DNA from: Curvibacter sp.
GTDB taxonomy: Bacteria; Pseudomonadota; Gammaproteobacteria; Burkholderiales; Burkholderiaceae_C
NCBI GenBank assembly: GCA_019233055.1
Contig: JAFAMV010000084.1
Span: 1 to 49,926 of the forward strand
DNA length: 49,926 nucleotides
Direction: 5' to 3'
The position numbers were made by a program, and so were the translations under genes. Positions 1-9,319 of this stretch are shown in pieces. The first letter of the stretch is position 1. Each line of letters begins with the position of its first letter. The notes under the pieces were generated by a model. The model did no database searches. It had not been told where the DNA came from and was given only the letters and a program-made list of their open reading frames with translations.

Positions 1-545
<545 letters not shown>

Positions 546-690
546 GGCGCTGGGGTGGGTGACCGCCTGGGGCGGCCTGCTCTTGACTGCAACGGTAAGG
601 CGCCCGCCGCCAGGGAAACTTGAGGTGAATCAAGTTTTTTGGGGTTCCGGGCTGACTTTGCACCGCCTTCACAGCGGCGGGCGTGGCGGC

Positions 691-1089
691 TCAGGCGTCG
701 GGCAGCACGGCCGTGACCTCGATCTCGACCTTGGCGCGCGCCTCGACCAGGGCGGCGACCTGGACGCAGCTCATGGCCGGGAAATTCCGGCCCATGACCT
801 CACGGTAGGCCACGCCCAGCTCCTTGAGCCGGGCGTTGTACTCGGCGCGGTCGACGATGTACCAGGTCATGCGGGCCATGTGCTCGGGGCCGGCGCCGCC
901 GGCCTGCAGCACCTCGCGCACATTGAGCAGGGCCTGGCGTGTCTGGGCGATGAAGTCGTCGGTCTCGAACTGCTGTTGGGCGTTCCAGCCGATCTGGCCG
1001 CCGACGAAGATCAGGGTGCCGCGGGCGGCGACGCCGTTGGCATAGCCCTTGGCGGGCGCCCAGCCGGGCGGTTGCAGGTGTTGCATCAT
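691..1089 (-). CDS. RidA-family protein (Rid/YjgF/UK114) of the 2-aminobenzoyl-CoA operon
   Basis: A 132-aa protein of normal Rid size. The ATG at 1089 overlaps the TGA of the upstream ligase (ATGA), implying translational coupling; a second ATG follows directly. The Rid core is visible: GGQIGW near residue 31, RQALLNVREVL near 51, and a C-terminal VEIEVTAVLP. Canonical RidA hydrolyses reactive enamines/imines from amino acids and uses an Arg in a PxR motif; here the equivalent stretch (FPAMS, residues 103-107) has Met106. This protein is therefore not an archetypal RidA. Inference: it handles the amino-cyclohexene or imine CoA intermediates made by the monooxygenase/reductase of the same operon, speeding release of ammonia. 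Family assignment is firm, the role is not. Confidence 0.85.
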   Translation of the reverse strand: MMQHLQPPGWAPAKGYANGVAARGTLIFVGGQIGWNAQQQFETDDFIAQTRQALLNVREVLQAGGAGPEHMARMTWYIVDRAEYNARLKELGVAYREVMGRNFPAMSCVQVAALVEARAKVEIEVTAVLPDA

Positions 1090-2762
1090 GGCTTTGGTTT
1101 CTCGGGTGTCTCTTTGAGTTTGAAGCGCTGCAGCTTGCCGGTCTCGGTGCGCGGCAGGCTGGCGCGGAATTCGATCTGCCGCGGGTATTTGTAGGGGGCG
1201 ATGCCGGCCTTCACATGCTCCTGCAGGGCGCGCACCATCGCGGCGTCGCCCTCGTGTCCGGGTTTGAGCACGCAGAAGGCCTTGACCACCATGCCCCGTT
1301 CGGCGTCGGGGATACCGATCACCGCGCATTCCGCCACCGCCGGATGGCGCAGCAGGACGTCTTCGACCTCGGGGCCGCCGACGTTGTAGCCGGCGGTGAT
1401 GATCATGTCGTCGTCGCGGGCCTGGTAGAAGAAGTAGCCGTCCTCGTCCTGCACGAAGGCGTCGCCGGGGTAGTTCCAGCCGTCCTTCACATAGTTGCGC
1501 TGGCGTTCATCGTCGAGGTAGCGGCAGCCGGTGGGGCCGATCACCGCCAGCTTGCCGACCTGCCCGCGCGGCAGCTCGCGGCCCGCATCGTCGACCACCT
1601 TGGCCTGGTAGCCCGGCACCACACGGCCGATGGCGGTGCCATGCGGGCCGCGCCGCACCTCGCCGTCCTGGGTGGCGATGAAGATGTGGAACATCTCGGT
1701 GGCGCCGATGCCGTCGCTCATCTCGATGCCGGTGGCCTCGGCCCAGAGCCGCCGCGTGGCGTCGGGCAGGGCCTCGCCGGCGCTGATGCAGGCGCGCAGG
1801 CTGGGCACGCCCAGCGCCTTGGCGAAGGGAGCCATGAGCCGGTAGAAGGTCGGTGCGGTGTAGCACAGCGTGGCGCCGATCTCGCGGATGGTGCGCACCA
1901 GCCCTTCCGGGGTGTAGCCGGCGTCCGGGAAGTAGACCGATGCGCCCGCAGCCATCGGGAAGATCAGCAGGCCGCCGAGGCCGAAGGTGAAGGCCAGCGG
2001 CGGCGAGCCGACCACGATGTCGTCGGGGCTGGCCCGCAGCACCTGGCGCGGCCAGGCCTGGCAGGCGGCCAGCACGTCGCGGTGGCTGTGGATGGCGGCC
2101 TTGGGCTTGCCGGTGGTGCCCGAGGTGAAGGCCAGCAGCGCGATGTCGGTGGCGGCGGTGGGGCAGGGCTCGAAGTGCGCGGGCTGGGTGGCGGCCTGGG
2201 CGCCCAGGTCGGCGGCGTCGCCGGCCGCGCCGAAGTGCAGCACCTGCTCCAGCACCGGGTGCAACGCCTGGGCCTGGCGCAGCTCATCGAGCAGCCGGGC
2301 GTCGCAGATCGCCAGCCGGGGCCGGGACTTGTCGATGATGTCGCCGAGTTCGGTGGCGCGCAGCAGGGGCATGGTGGCCACGGCCACGCCGCCGGCCTTG
2401 ACCACGGCCAGCCAGGCCAGCGCCATGCCGATCGAGTTGCCCCCGCGCAGCAGCACCCGCTGGCCCGGCAGCAGGCCGTGCACACGGGTCAGCAGCTGGG
2501 CGATGCGGTCGACGCGTTCGCGCACCTCGGCGTAGCTGAACGTCGCCTGGGCCGAGCGCAGCAGAGGCCGCTGCGCCCAGCCGCGCTCGGCGGCGCGGTC
2601 CAGCAGTTCCTCGACCAGGTTGCAGCGCGCCGGCAGATCGAGCCCGTCGAGCAGCAGACGCGGCCATTGTTCGGGCGGCGGCAGGCGGTCATGGACGAAA
2701 CGGTCGGTCTGGGCGCTGGGGGCCAGGGCGGCCTCTGGGGTGTGGGGTGTGGGTGCACGCAT
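1086..2762 (-). CDS. 2-aminobenzoate-CoA ligase (AMP-forming)
   Basis: A 558-aa ANL-superfamily ligase. The phosphate-binding loop TSGTTGKPK lies at residues 213-221, the adenylation motif GATE and YxxGD regions follow, and the catalytic lysine is K543 in the C-terminal TETGKLQRF. The N-terminal layout (DRLPPPEQWP, then CNLVEELLDRA) and the AFTSGTTGKPKAAIHSHRD segment match aerobic benzoate/2-aminobenzoate-CoA ligases rather than acetyl-CoA synthetases. It would activate anthranilate with ATP and CoA to 2-aminobenzoyl-CoA in the cytoplasm. The gene starts 3 bp after the stop of the acyl-CoA dehydrogenase and overlaps RidA at its end. Anthranilate is preferred over benzoate as substrate because of the neighbouring monooxygenase/reductase. 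Confidence 0.87.
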   Translation of the reverse strand: MRAPTPHTPEAALAPSAQTDRFVHDRLPPPEQWPRLLLDGLDLPARCNLVEELLDRAAERGWAQRPLLRSAQATFSYAEVRERVDRIAQLLTRVHGLLPGQRVLLRGGNSIGMALAWLAVVKAGGVAVATMPLLRATELGDIIDKSRPRLAICDARLLDELRQAQALHPVLEQVLHFGAAGDAADLGAQAATQPAHFEPCPTAATDIALLAFTSGTTGKPKAAIHSHRDVLAACQAWPRQVLRASPDDIVVGSPPLAFTFGLGGLLIFPMAAGASVYFPDAGYTPEGLVRTIREIGATLCYTAPTFYRLMAPFAKALGVPSLRACISAGEALPDATRRLWAEATGIEMSDGIGATEMFHIFIATQDGEVRRGPHGTAIGRVVPGYQAKVVDDAGRELPRGQVGKLAVIGPTGCRYLDDERQRNYVKDGWNYPGDAFVQDEDGYFFYQARDDDMIITAGYNVGGPEVEDVLLRHPAVAECAVIGIPDAERGMVVKAFCVLKPGHEGDAAMVRALQEHVKAGIAPYKYPRQIEFRASLPRTETGKLQRFKLKETPEKPKP

Positions 2763-2765
2763 GGT

Positions 2766-3977
2766 TCAGCCCTGCAGCAGTGATTTTCCGATGATGAGCT
2801 GCTGCACCTCGGTGGCGCCCTCATAGATGCGCAGCGCGCGGATGTCGCGGTACAGGCTCTCGACCTTGCGGCCCACCAGCACACCCAGCCCGCCGTGCAT
2901 CTGCAGGGCCATGTCGATGACCTTCTGGGCGTTCTCGGTGGCGACCATCTTGGCCGTGGCCGCCGCGACGGTGCGCTGGGCCTGCGGGGCGCCTGTGTCG
3001 CGCAACCAGGCGGCCCGGTAGGTGAGCAGTGCGCCGGCTTCGATCAGCGCGGCCATCTCGCCGAGGCGGGCCTGGGTGAGCTGGAAATCGGCCAGCGTGG
3101 CGCCGAACATGCGGCGCTGGCGCGCATGGGCCACGGCCTCGGCCAGCGCCCGACGGGCCATGCCCAGGGCCGCACCGGCCACCGAGGGACGGAAGATGTC
3201 CAGGGTCTGCATGGCCAGCTTGAAGCCGCTGCCCGCCGCGCCCAGCAGGGCCTCGGGGCCGACGCGGCAGCCCTCGAAGCGCAGCGTGCCCAGCGGGTGG
3301 GGCGCCATCACCTGCAGGTGCTCCGAACTGTCGAGCCCGGGCGCGTCGGCCTCGACCACCAGGGCCGACAGCCCCCGGCTGCCCGGCGCATCGCCGGTGC
3401 GGGCAAAGACGCAATAGAAGTCGGCCAGGCCGCCATTGCTGATCCAGGTCTTGCAGCCCTGCAGCCGGTAGTGGTGGCCGTGGGGGCCGCTGCCTTCGTC
3501 GGGGTGGACTTCGGCGGCGGTGGTGGCGATGGCGGCCACGTCGGAGCCGGCCTCGGGTTCGCTGAGGGCGAAGGCCGCGATCTTCTCGCCGCGCGCCACG
3601 CCGGGCAGCCAGCGTGCCTGCTGGGCCGGGCTGCCGGCCAGGGTGATGGCGCCGCTGCCCAGGCCCTGCATGGCAAAGGCGAAGTCGGCCAGCGGCGAGT
3701 GGTAGGCCAGGGTCTCGCGCAGCAGCACCAGGGCGCGCGAGTCGAGCTGGGGCAGCACGCCGCCATGGGCCGCCGGCACGCAATAGCGCAGCCAGCCGGC
3801 CGAACCCAGGCGGCGGACCCATTCGCGGCAGGCGGCGCGGTCATCGCGCTCGTCCACTTGCTGGGCCTCGGTCCAGGGCAGCAGGCCCTCGAGCAGTTGC
3901 CGGTGGCTGTTGTCGAAGAAAGGCAGGACGCTGTGGCGCGTGTCCGGGCGCGCCGGCCAGGGGCTGGAGGTGCTCAT
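2766..3977 (-). CDS. Acyl-CoA dehydrogenase of the 2-aminobenzoyl-CoA pathway
   Basis: A 403-aa acyl-CoA dehydrogenase of normal length. The ATG at 3977 is chosen over an upstream ATG at 4016 because it begins one base after the stop of the hydratase gene, as in a coupled operon. Family marks: [11 protein letters not shown] near residue 145, KTWISNGG near 185, and the C-terminal [11 protein letters not shown], whose Glu occupies the catalytic-base position. The FAD enzyme oxidises an acyl-CoA to a 2,3-enoyl-CoA and passes electrons to ETF. By context it acts in the beta-oxidation-like steps after the aromatic ring has been oxidised and reduced. The exact CoA ester cannot be read from the sequence. 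Confidence 0.85.
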   Translation of the reverse strand: MSTSSPWPARPDTRHSVLPFFDNSHRQLLEGLLPWTEAQQVDERDDRAACREWVRRLGSAGWLRYCVPAAHGGVLPQLDSRALVLLRETLAYHSPLADFAFAMQGLGSGAITLAGSPAQQARWLPGVARGEKIAAFALSEPEAGSDVAAIATTAAEVHPDEGSGPHGHHYRLQGCKTWISNGGLADFYCVFARTGDAPGSRGLSALVVEADAPGLDSSEHLQVMAPHPLGTLRFEGCRVGPEALLGAAGSGFKLAMQTLDIFRPSVAGAALGMARRALAEAVAHARQRRMFGATLADFQLTQARLGEMAALIEAGALLTYRAAWLRDTGAPQAQRTVAAATAKMVATENAQKVIDMALQMHGGLGVLVGRKVESLYRDIRALRIYEGATEVQQLIIGKSLLQG

Positions 3978-3978
3978 C

Positions 3979-4839
3979 TCAATCTCCCTGGAAGACGGGT
4001 TTCTGCCGGGCCGCAAAGGCTTCGTAGGCGCGGCGGAAGTCCTGGGTCTGCATGCAGATGGCCTGGGCCTGGGCCTCGGCCTCGATGGCCTGCTCCAGCG
4101 TCATGGCCCATTCCTGGTTCAGCATGGTCTTGGTCATGCCGTGGGCGAAGGTGGGGCCCTGGGCCAGGCCGGTGGCCAGTTTCTGGGCCTCGTCCAGCAG
4201 GGCGTCCTGGCGGTGCAGGGCGTTGAAGAAGCCCCAGGCCAGGCCCTCGTCGGCCCCCATGGCGCGGCCGCTGAACAGCAGCTCGGAGGCCCGGCCTTGG
4301 CCGATCAGGCGCGGCAGCAGCGAGCACGCGCCCATGTCGGCGCCGGCCAGGCCGACGCGGGTGAACAGGAAGGCTGTCTTGGCGGCCGGCGAGCCCAGCC
4401 GCAGGTCGCAGGCCAGGGCCATCATGGCGCCGGCGCCGGCGCAGATGCCGTCGATGGCGGCGATCAGGGGTTGCGGGCACAAGCGCATGGACTTCACGAG
4501 GTCGCCGGTCATGCGGGTGAATTCGAGCAGCTCGGGCATGCTCATGCGGGTCAGCGGACCGATGATGTCGTGCACATCGCCGCCGCTGCAGAAGTTGCCG
4601 CCGGCGCCCGCGATGACCACCGCCTTCACGTCCTTGGCCAGGCGCAGCGCATGGAACAGGTCGCGCAGCTCGGCATAGGACTCGAAGGTCAGCGGGTTCT
4701 TGCGTTCGGGCCGGTTCAGCGTCAGCCGGGCCACGCCGCTGGCGGCATCGAAGGCCCAGTCGAAGTGCCGGGCGGTGTAACGGCCCAGCGCGGCGTACTG
4801 GGGGTGCATGGGGTTGTCGGGGCGGATGTAGTGCTTCAT
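3979..4839 (-). CDS. Enoyl-CoA hydratase/isomerase family protein
   Basis: A 286-aa crotonase-fold protein starting at the ATG at 4839 (MKHYI). The first oxyanion-hole loop is [11 protein letters not shown], the second is [19 protein letters not shown], followed by [15 protein letters not shown] as in crotonases. It is slightly long at the N-terminus (about 35 extra residues before [12 protein letters not shown]), a feature seen in hydratases of aromatic-CoA operons. It sits 28 bp after the monooxygenase/reductase gene and directly before the acyl-CoA dehydrogenase. It would hydrate a ring enoyl-CoA intermediate, or catalyse hydrolytic ring opening as some crotonases do; the sequence does not decide between these. 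Confidence 0.85.
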   Translation of the reverse strand: MKHYIRPDNPMHPQYAALGRYTARHFDWAFDAASGVARLTLNRPERKNPLTFESYAELRDLFHALRLAKDVKAVVIAGAGGNFCSGGDVHDIIGPLTRMSMPELLEFTRMTGDLVKSMRLCPQPLIAAIDGICAGAGAMMALACDLRLGSPAAKTAFLFTRVGLAGADMGACSLLPRLIGQGRASELLFSGRAMGADEGLAWGFFNALHRQDALLDEAQKLATGLAQGPTFAHGMTKTMLNQEWAMTLEQAIEAEAQAQAICMQTQDFRRAYEAFAARQKPVFQGD

Positions 4840-4867
4840 GGCCTGGGGGTGTGGAGTGGGTGAGGGG

Positions 4868-7234
4868 TCAGTGCGTGCCGCCTTCGGCGGCGGCGCGCTG
4901 CTCCTTGAGGCGGCGGGTCTCGCGGTAGAGCTGGTCGCGGCCGCTGTCGTAGGCGCGCGGCCAGTCGACCGCCGGGCGGGTGCTGCAGTCGAGCAGGGCG
5001 GCCTGGTGCAGGGTCCAGGCCGGGTCGGCCAGGTGGGGGCGGGCCACCGCGCAGAGGTCGGCCCGGCCGGCGCCGATGATGCTGTTGACATGGTCGGCTT
5101 CGCTGATCGCGCCCACCGCGATGGTCAGGATGCCGGCTTCGTTGCGGATGCGGTCGGCAAACGGCGTCTGGTACATGCGGCCGTAGACCGGGCGCGCGGC
5201 GCGCGAGGTCTGGCCCGAGGACACGTCGATCACGTCGCAGCCGGCGGCCTTGAACAGGCGGGCAATCGCCACCGCCTCGTCGGCGGTGTTGCCGCCGCTG
5301 ACCCAGTCGTGGGCCGAGATGCGCACGCTCATGGGCCGCCCGGCCGGCCAGGCCTCGCGCATGGCGCTGAAGACTTCGAGCGGGAAGCGGCAGCGGTTTT
5401 CCAGCGAGCCGCCGTAGTCGTCGCGGCGCAGGTTGCTCAGCGGTGTGAGGAAGGAGGACAGCAGATAGCCGTGGGCGCAGTGCAGCTCCAGCCAGTCGAA
5501 GCCGGCGGCGGCCGCGCGCCGGGTGGCGGCGACGAAATCGTCGCGCACCCGGTCCATGTCGGCGCGCGTCATGGCCTGCGGGATCTGGTTCTGTTCGCCA
5601 TAGGGCAGGGCGCTGGCGGCCAGCAGGGGCCAGTTGGGGGCGGCGCCGGGGCTGCCGGAGCCATCGGCACCGGGCAGGGGTTCGTCGATGGCCTCCCAGC
5701 CGCGCTGGGTCGATCCCTTGGGGCCGCTGTGGCCGAGCTGCAGACCGATGAGGGCGCTGCTCTGGCCATGCACGAAGTCGACGATGCGCCGCAGGGCGTC
5801 GGCCTGGGCCTCGTTCCACAGGCCCGGGCAGCCGGGGGTGATGCGGCCTTCGGGGCTGGGGCTGGTCATCTCGACCATCACCAGGGCCGCCCCGCCCAGC
5901 GCACGGGCGCCCAGGTGCACCAGGTGGAAGTCCTGCACCACGCCCTCGACGGCGCTGTAGGTGGCCATGGGCGAGACCAGCACGCGGTTCTTGAGCGTGG
6001 CGCCGCGCACCTGGAGGGGGGTGAACATCGGCGGCACCGCCGCCCCCTTGGCGAGCCAGGACTCGAAGCCCTGCAGCCAGGCCGGGTCGCGCAGGCGCAG
6101 GTTCTCGTGGCTGATGCGCTGCGAGCGGGTCAGCAGCGAGTAGTAGAACTGCTCGATCTCCATGCCGGCATAGCGTTCGACGTTCTCGAACCATTCGGTG
6201 GAGTTGCGCGCCGAGTTCTGGATCTTCAGCACCTCGATGCTGCGGCGCGCCTCATAGCCCTGCAGCACCTCGGCCATGCCGGCGCCGCTGTGGCTGGCGG
6301 CCTCGAATTCGCGCGCCAGGTCGATGGCGTCCTCGAGGGCCAGCTTGCTGCCGCTGCCGATCGAGAAGTGGGCGGTGTGGGCGGCGTCGCCCATCAGCAC
6401 CACCGGCACCTGGCGGCCGCCGATCTCGGCGCGGTGCACCCAGGTCTTGCAGATCACCCGCGGGAAGTTGATCCAGATGGCCGAGCCGCGCAGGTGCTTG
6501 GCATTGCTGATCAGCGCGTGGCCGTCGAGGTAGCGCGCAAACAGGCGCTCGCAGAAGGCGACGCCCTCTTCCTGCGACATCTGGTCGATGCCGTGCGCCT
6601 TCCAGACGGACTCGGGGGTCTCGACGATGAAGGTCGAGGTGTCGTCGTTGAACTTGTAGGCGTGGGCCTGGAACCAGCCGTGTTCGGTCTTTTCGAAGGC
6701 GAAGGTGAAGGCATCGAAGGTCTTCTTCGTGCCCAGCCAGACGAAGCGGCAGCGGCGGGTGTCGATGTCGGGTTGGTAGCTGGCCTGGTAGGCGCTGCGG
6801 ATGCGGCTGTTGAGGCCGTCGCTGGCGATCACCAGATCGGCGCCGTATTGCGCCGCCAGGGCCTCGTGGTCGGTGACCTCGGTCTCGAAGACCAGCTCGA
6901 CGCCGACCGCCTGGCAGCGGTCCTGCAGGATGTTGAGCAGGTGCCGGCGCCCGATGCCGCAGAAGCCGTGGCCGGTGGAGCGCAGGCTGCGGCCCTTGAA
7001 GAAGACCTCGATGTCGTCCCAGTGGTTGAAGGCGTCGCCGATCAGCTCGGCACTGGGGGCATCGGCTTCGCGCAGCTTGTCCAGGGTCTGGTCGCTCAGC
7101 ACCACCCCCCAGCCGAAGGTGTCGTGCGGGCGGTTGCGCTCCACCACCGTGACGCGGTGCGCCGGGTTCTGCCGTTTCATCAGCAGGGCGAAATAGAGTC
7201 CGGCGGGGCCGCCGCCAATGCAGAGGATGTTCAT
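4868..7234 (-). CDS. Bifunctional 2-aminobenzoyl-CoA monooxygenase/reductase (FAD monooxygenase fused to Old Yellow Enzyme domain)
   Basis: A 788-aa two-domain flavoprotein. Residues 1-390 form an FAD-dependent aromatic hydroxylase: GGGPAG at 7-12 and a GDAAHTAHF motif near 281-290. From M403 ([21 protein letters not shown]) an Old Yellow Enzyme-type FMN reductase follows, with QLGHSG and [12 protein letters not shown] motifs. This fusion is the hallmark of 2-aminobenzoyl-CoA monooxygenase/reductase, which hydroxylates and then reduces the ring of 2-aminobenzoyl-CoA, a dearomatising step. Salicylyl-CoA 5-hydroxylase/oxidoreductase is a common automated name for the same architecture. It is the first gene of the operon. 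Its start codon lies inside a perfect palindrome and has no Shine-Dalgarno, suggesting tight repression and perhaps a leaderless transcript. Confidence 0.9.
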   Translation of the reverse strand: MNILCIGGGPAGLYFALLMKRQNPAHRVTVVERNRPHDTFGWGVVLSDQTLDKLREADAPSAELIGDAFNHWDDIEVFFKGRSLRSTGHGFCGIGRRHLLNILQDRCQAVGVELVFETEVTDHEALAAQYGADLVIASDGLNSRIRSAYQASYQPDIDTRRCRFVWLGTKKTFDAFTFAFEKTEHGWFQAHAYKFNDDTSTFIVETPESVWKAHGIDQMSQEEGVAFCERLFARYLDGHALISNAKHLRGSAIWINFPRVICKTWVHRAEIGGRQVPVVLMGDAAHTAHFSIGSGSKLALEDAIDLAREFEAASHSGAGMAEVLQGYEARRSIEVLKIQNSARNSTEWFENVERYAGMEIEQFYYSLLTRSQRISHENLRLRDPAWLQGFESWLAKGAAVPPMFTPLQVRGATLKNRVLVSPMATYSAVEGVVQDFHLVHLGARALGGAALVMVEMTSPSPEGRITPGCPGLWNEAQADALRRIVDFVHGQSSALIGLQLGHSGPKGSTQRGWEAIDEPLPGADGSGSPGAAPNWPLLAASALPYGEQNQIPQAMTRADMDRVRDDFVAATRRAAAAGFDWLELHCAHGYLLSSFLTPLSNLRRDDYGGSLENRCRFPLEVFSAMREAWPAGRPMSVRISAHDWVSGGNTADEAVAIARLFKAAGCDVIDVSSGQTSRAARPVYGRMYQTPFADRIRNEAGILTIAVGAISEADHVNSIIGAGRADLCAVARPHLADPAWTLHQAALLDCSTRPAVDWPRAYDSGRDQLYRETRRLKEQRAAAEGGTH

Positions 7235-7253
7235 GTCTAAATAGTTTAGACAT
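7233..7253. promoter_or_regulatory. 21-bp perfect palindrome over the start codon of the anthranilate operon (candidate operator)
   Basis: The arms are ATGTCTAAA and TTTAGACAT around a 3-base centre. The palindrome includes two bases of the first ATG (7234-7232, minus strand) and occupies the place of the ribosome-binding site. The surroundings are AT-rich in an otherwise GC-rich region. Spacing and symmetry fit a dimeric MarR-, TetR- or GntR-type repressor. No such regulator gene is in this window, so it must lie elsewhere. Confidence 0.7.
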
Positions 7254-7365
7254 AAACAAAATAGGCGATATGGGGTTTTCCCGGAGGGATGTGCGGTGCC
7301 GACGGGGTGGAGGCGGGCAGAATCAGGGGTGGGCGGCGGCTTGCCGCCCGGGAAGCGAAGACCCC

Positions 7366-7689
7366 ATGCTCTACAAATTCAAATCCAAGTCGACCGGCGA
7401 CCTGATCATGCTCGAGCCGGTCGGTCGCCGGGTGCTCGAGATCATCGGCAAGACCCCGGGGCCCCAGGGCATCATCCTGTACTCGCAGATCGCTGCGGCG
7501 GTCGGGGCGCTGGAGTCGGCGGTGGCGGCCGAGGATGCGCTGGCGGCCCAGCGCCGGGCCGAGCAGCCCGAGGAGGATGAGGACACGCGCCGACCGCAGG
7601 CGGTGTCGCTGCGCCAGCGCGTGGCGCCCTTCATCGACATGCTGCGCCGCTCGGAGGCCGAGGCGCACGATGTGACCTGGGGCGTCTGA
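7366..7689 (+). CDS. DUF1840 family protein
   Basis: A 107-aa hypothetical protein. The start at 7366 ([16 protein letters not shown]) is preferred to an in-frame ATG at 7270, because DUF1840 proteins begin with this motif and the upstream part looks non-coding. The conserved core is [23 protein letters not shown], then an alanine/glutamate-rich linker and a basic-acidic C-terminal helix. The family is small, soluble, of unknown function and, to my knowledge, concentrated in Burkholderiales. It is divergent from the anthranilate operon (131 bp apart) and convergent with the binding-protein gene that follows. Confidence 0.85.
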   Translation: MLYKFKSKSTGDLIMLEPVGRRVLEIIGKTPGPQGIILYSQIAAAVGALESAVAAEDALAAQRRAEQPEEDEDTRRPQAVSLRQRVAPFIDMLRRSEAEAHDVTWGV

Positions 7690-7701
7690 GGGGGCGGGTG
7701 G

Positions 7702-8730
7702 TCAGTCGACCTTGGCGCCCGAGACCTTGACCACCTGGGCCCATTTCTTGTGCTCGCTGTCGATGAGCTTGGCGAACTCCTGCGGCGTGTTGCCGCTGGG
7801 GATGGCGCCCTGGGCCTGGAGCTTGTCCTTGACGGCCGGGGTGGAGAGGGCCTTGGCCACCTCCTGCTGGATGCGGTTGACGATCTCGGGCGGGGTGCCG
7901 GCCGGTGCCAGCAGGCCGAACCAGGAGCTGGCCTCGTAGCCCTTGAGGCTGGGGCCGCCGGCTTCTTCGACGGTCGGCACGTCGGGCAAGGCCGGTGAGC
8001 GCTGGGCGCTGGTCACGGCCAGTGCGGTGAGTTTGCCGGCCCGGATCTGCTGCAGCGACGAGGGCAGGTTGTCGAACATCACGTCCATGTTGCCGCTGAC
8101 CATGTCCATCAGCGCCGGGCCCGAGCCCCGGTAGGGGAAGTGGATCAGGTAGGTGCCGGTCATGCTCTTGAACAGTTCGCCGGCCAGATGGATCGAGGTG
8201 CCGTTGCCGCTCGACGCCATGTTGAGCTTGCCCGGGTTGGCCTTGGCCACACGGATGAAGTCCTGCACGTTGTGGATGCCCAGGGCCTTGGCCTTGTCGG
8301 CATTCATCTCCATCACGTTCGGCACGGCCGCCACCAGGGTGATGGGGGCGAAGTCCTTGATCGGGTCGAAGGGCAGCTTGCCGTAGAGCGCCCGGTTGAT
8401 GCCGTGCGTGCCCACGGTGCCCATGAGCAGGGTGTAGCCGTCGGGCGCCGATTTGGCCACGATGTCGGCGCCCACGTTGCCGCCGGCGCCGGTGCGGTTG
8501 TCGACGATGAAACTCTGGCCGAAGGCCTTCTGCAGCTCGGGTGCCATGGCACGGGCCAGCAGGTCGGTGGTGCCGCCGGGGGCGAACGGCACCACGATGC
8601 GCACCGGCTTGCCGGGCCAGGCACTGTCGGCCTGGGCCGCAGGCGCTGCCAGCAGGGCCAGGGGGGCCGTCAGGGCGGCGGCCAGCCAGAAGCGCCGCTG
8701 AGCCAGGGGGCGGACGTGGGAACGGGGCAT
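7702..8730 (-). CDS. Tripartite tricarboxylate transporter (Bug/TctC family) substrate-binding protein
   Basis: A 342-aa periplasmic binding protein. The start at 8730 ([15 protein letters not shown]) is chosen because a GGAGA ribosome-binding site precedes it and an export signal follows (residues 1-34, hydrophobic stretch [20 protein letters not shown]). The mature N-terminus shows the Bug-family mark [19 protein letters not shown], then [18 protein letters not shown] and [12 protein letters not shown]. Bug proteins bind carboxylates such as citrate, tartrate or aromatic acids. No membrane TctA/TctB partner is nearby, so this is one of the orphan Bug receptors common in Burkholderiales. Placement beside aromatic genes suggests, but does not prove, an aromatic acid ligand. 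Confidence 0.88.
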   Translation of the reverse strand: MPRSHVRPLAQRRFWLAAALTAPLALLAAPAAQADSAWPGKPVRIVVPFAPGGTTDLLARAMAPELQKAFGQSFIVDNRTGAGGNVGADIVAKSAPDGYTLLMGTVGTHGINRALYGKLPFDPIKDFAPITLVAAVPNVMEMNADKAKALGIHNVQDFIRVAKANPGKLNMASSGNGTSIHLAGELFKSMTGTYLIHFPYRGSGPALMDMVSGNMDVMFDNLPSSLQQIRAGKLTALAVTSAQRSPALPDVPTVEEAGGPSLKGYEASSWFGLLAPAGTPPEIVNRIQQEVAKALSTPAVKDKLQAQGAIPSGNTPQEFAKLIDSEHKKWAQVVKVSGAKVD

Positions 8731-8851
8731 GGGGGAAGTCTCCGGAAAAGGACGGCGGGGGATGCCCGGAATCAGGTGACAGCGGACTGGGAAGGTCCGG
8801 GCGGTGGTCAAAATCCTATCGACCTCGGTCCCCCGGGGGGGAGGGGTTTGC

Positions 8852-9020
8852 CCTAGTACGCCAGCCCGGAGATAGCGGACCACGATGAAATCGATGGATT
8901 CGCGCGCGGGGCAAGGCGCAAACCGCAGCGATAGCCGAAGCTATCGCGAGGATTTGCAACGCCGCCCGGCGTGCGAAGACGCGATTTCATGTTTCGTTAT
9001 TTCCGGGCTGGCGTACTAGG
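8852..9020. repeat. 169-bp palindromic MITE-like element
   Basis: Terminal inverted repeats of about 25 bp (8853-8877 and 8995-9019) match at 23 positions; both differences are transitions that keep G-U pairing in RNA. The symmetry continues inward (ATGAAATCG at 8884-8892 against its complement near 8981-8989) to a perfect 8-bp stem with a CGAA loop at 8928-8947. The whole element is thus one long imperfect palindrome and encodes nothing. Such a structure fits a non-autonomous transposon or a REP/BIME-type repeat. I see no clear target-site duplication and no second copy in this window. Confidence 0.75.
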
Positions 9021-9052
9021 CTTTGTGCCGTCCGCGACAGGGGCGTACAGGC

Positions 9053-9089
9053 AAAAAAAGCCGCCACGGCCTCGGGGGCGCGTGGCGGC
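9053..9089 (-). terminator. Rho-independent terminator of the liv/acyl-CoA ligase operon
   Basis: Read on the minus strand, a perfect 9-bp stem GCCGCCACG/CGTGGCGGC (9089-9081 with 9068-9060) closes a 12-base loop and is followed by seven T residues (9059-9053). It lies about 230 bp beyond the stop of the PaaK-like gene, the last gene of the operon. Confidence 0.85.
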
Positions 9090-9319
9090 ATGAAGTTCCC
9101 CCGGGACAGGGGATTCAGGCGATGAGTGGTGAACGGGTCAGGTGTGACAGCGTATGTATCTGTTTTGTAAATACATGATGCTAAAGGTGTATTGCCGGCG
9201 CCGGTATCGCGGGAACTACGTAGACGCTGCGGCGTGCTGACGCCAGCGGGAGCACCCGCCGCAGCGGGTTCATCCGGATCGGGCCGGAGCGGCCCCGGGG
9301 CATTTCGGCGGGGGCGGGC
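9090..9319. other. Intergenic stretch with a promoter-like element but no supported gene
   Basis: Together with the MITE and terminator this belongs to a 589-bp gap between the Bug gene and the PaaK-like gene. A plus-strand GTGACA (9144-9149) lies 18 bp before TAAATA (9168-9173), inside an AT-rich island that also has an ATGTAT/ATACAT inverted repeat (9154-9176). The only ORF behind it has 21 codons (9175-9240) and no ribosome-binding site. A small RNA is possible, but nothing else supports one. Confidence 0.3.

Noticed and set aside
618..640. ACTTGA/TCAAGT stem followed by T5 on the plus strand, a possible terminator
   Set aside because: The stem is only 6 bp and A+T-rich, and both flanking genes are on the other strand, where the T run would precede the stem.
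7270..7365. N-terminal extension of the DUF1840 gene from an upstream ATG
   Set aside because: The added 32 residues are Gly/Arg/Cys-rich and non-family-like; the family starts at MLYKFKSK.
9144..9240. GTGACA-N18-TAAATA promoter-like pair followed by a 21-codon ORF
   Set aside because: The ORF has no ribosome-binding site or family likeness, and no terminator follows. The promoter likeness alone is too weak, though a small RNA is not excluded.
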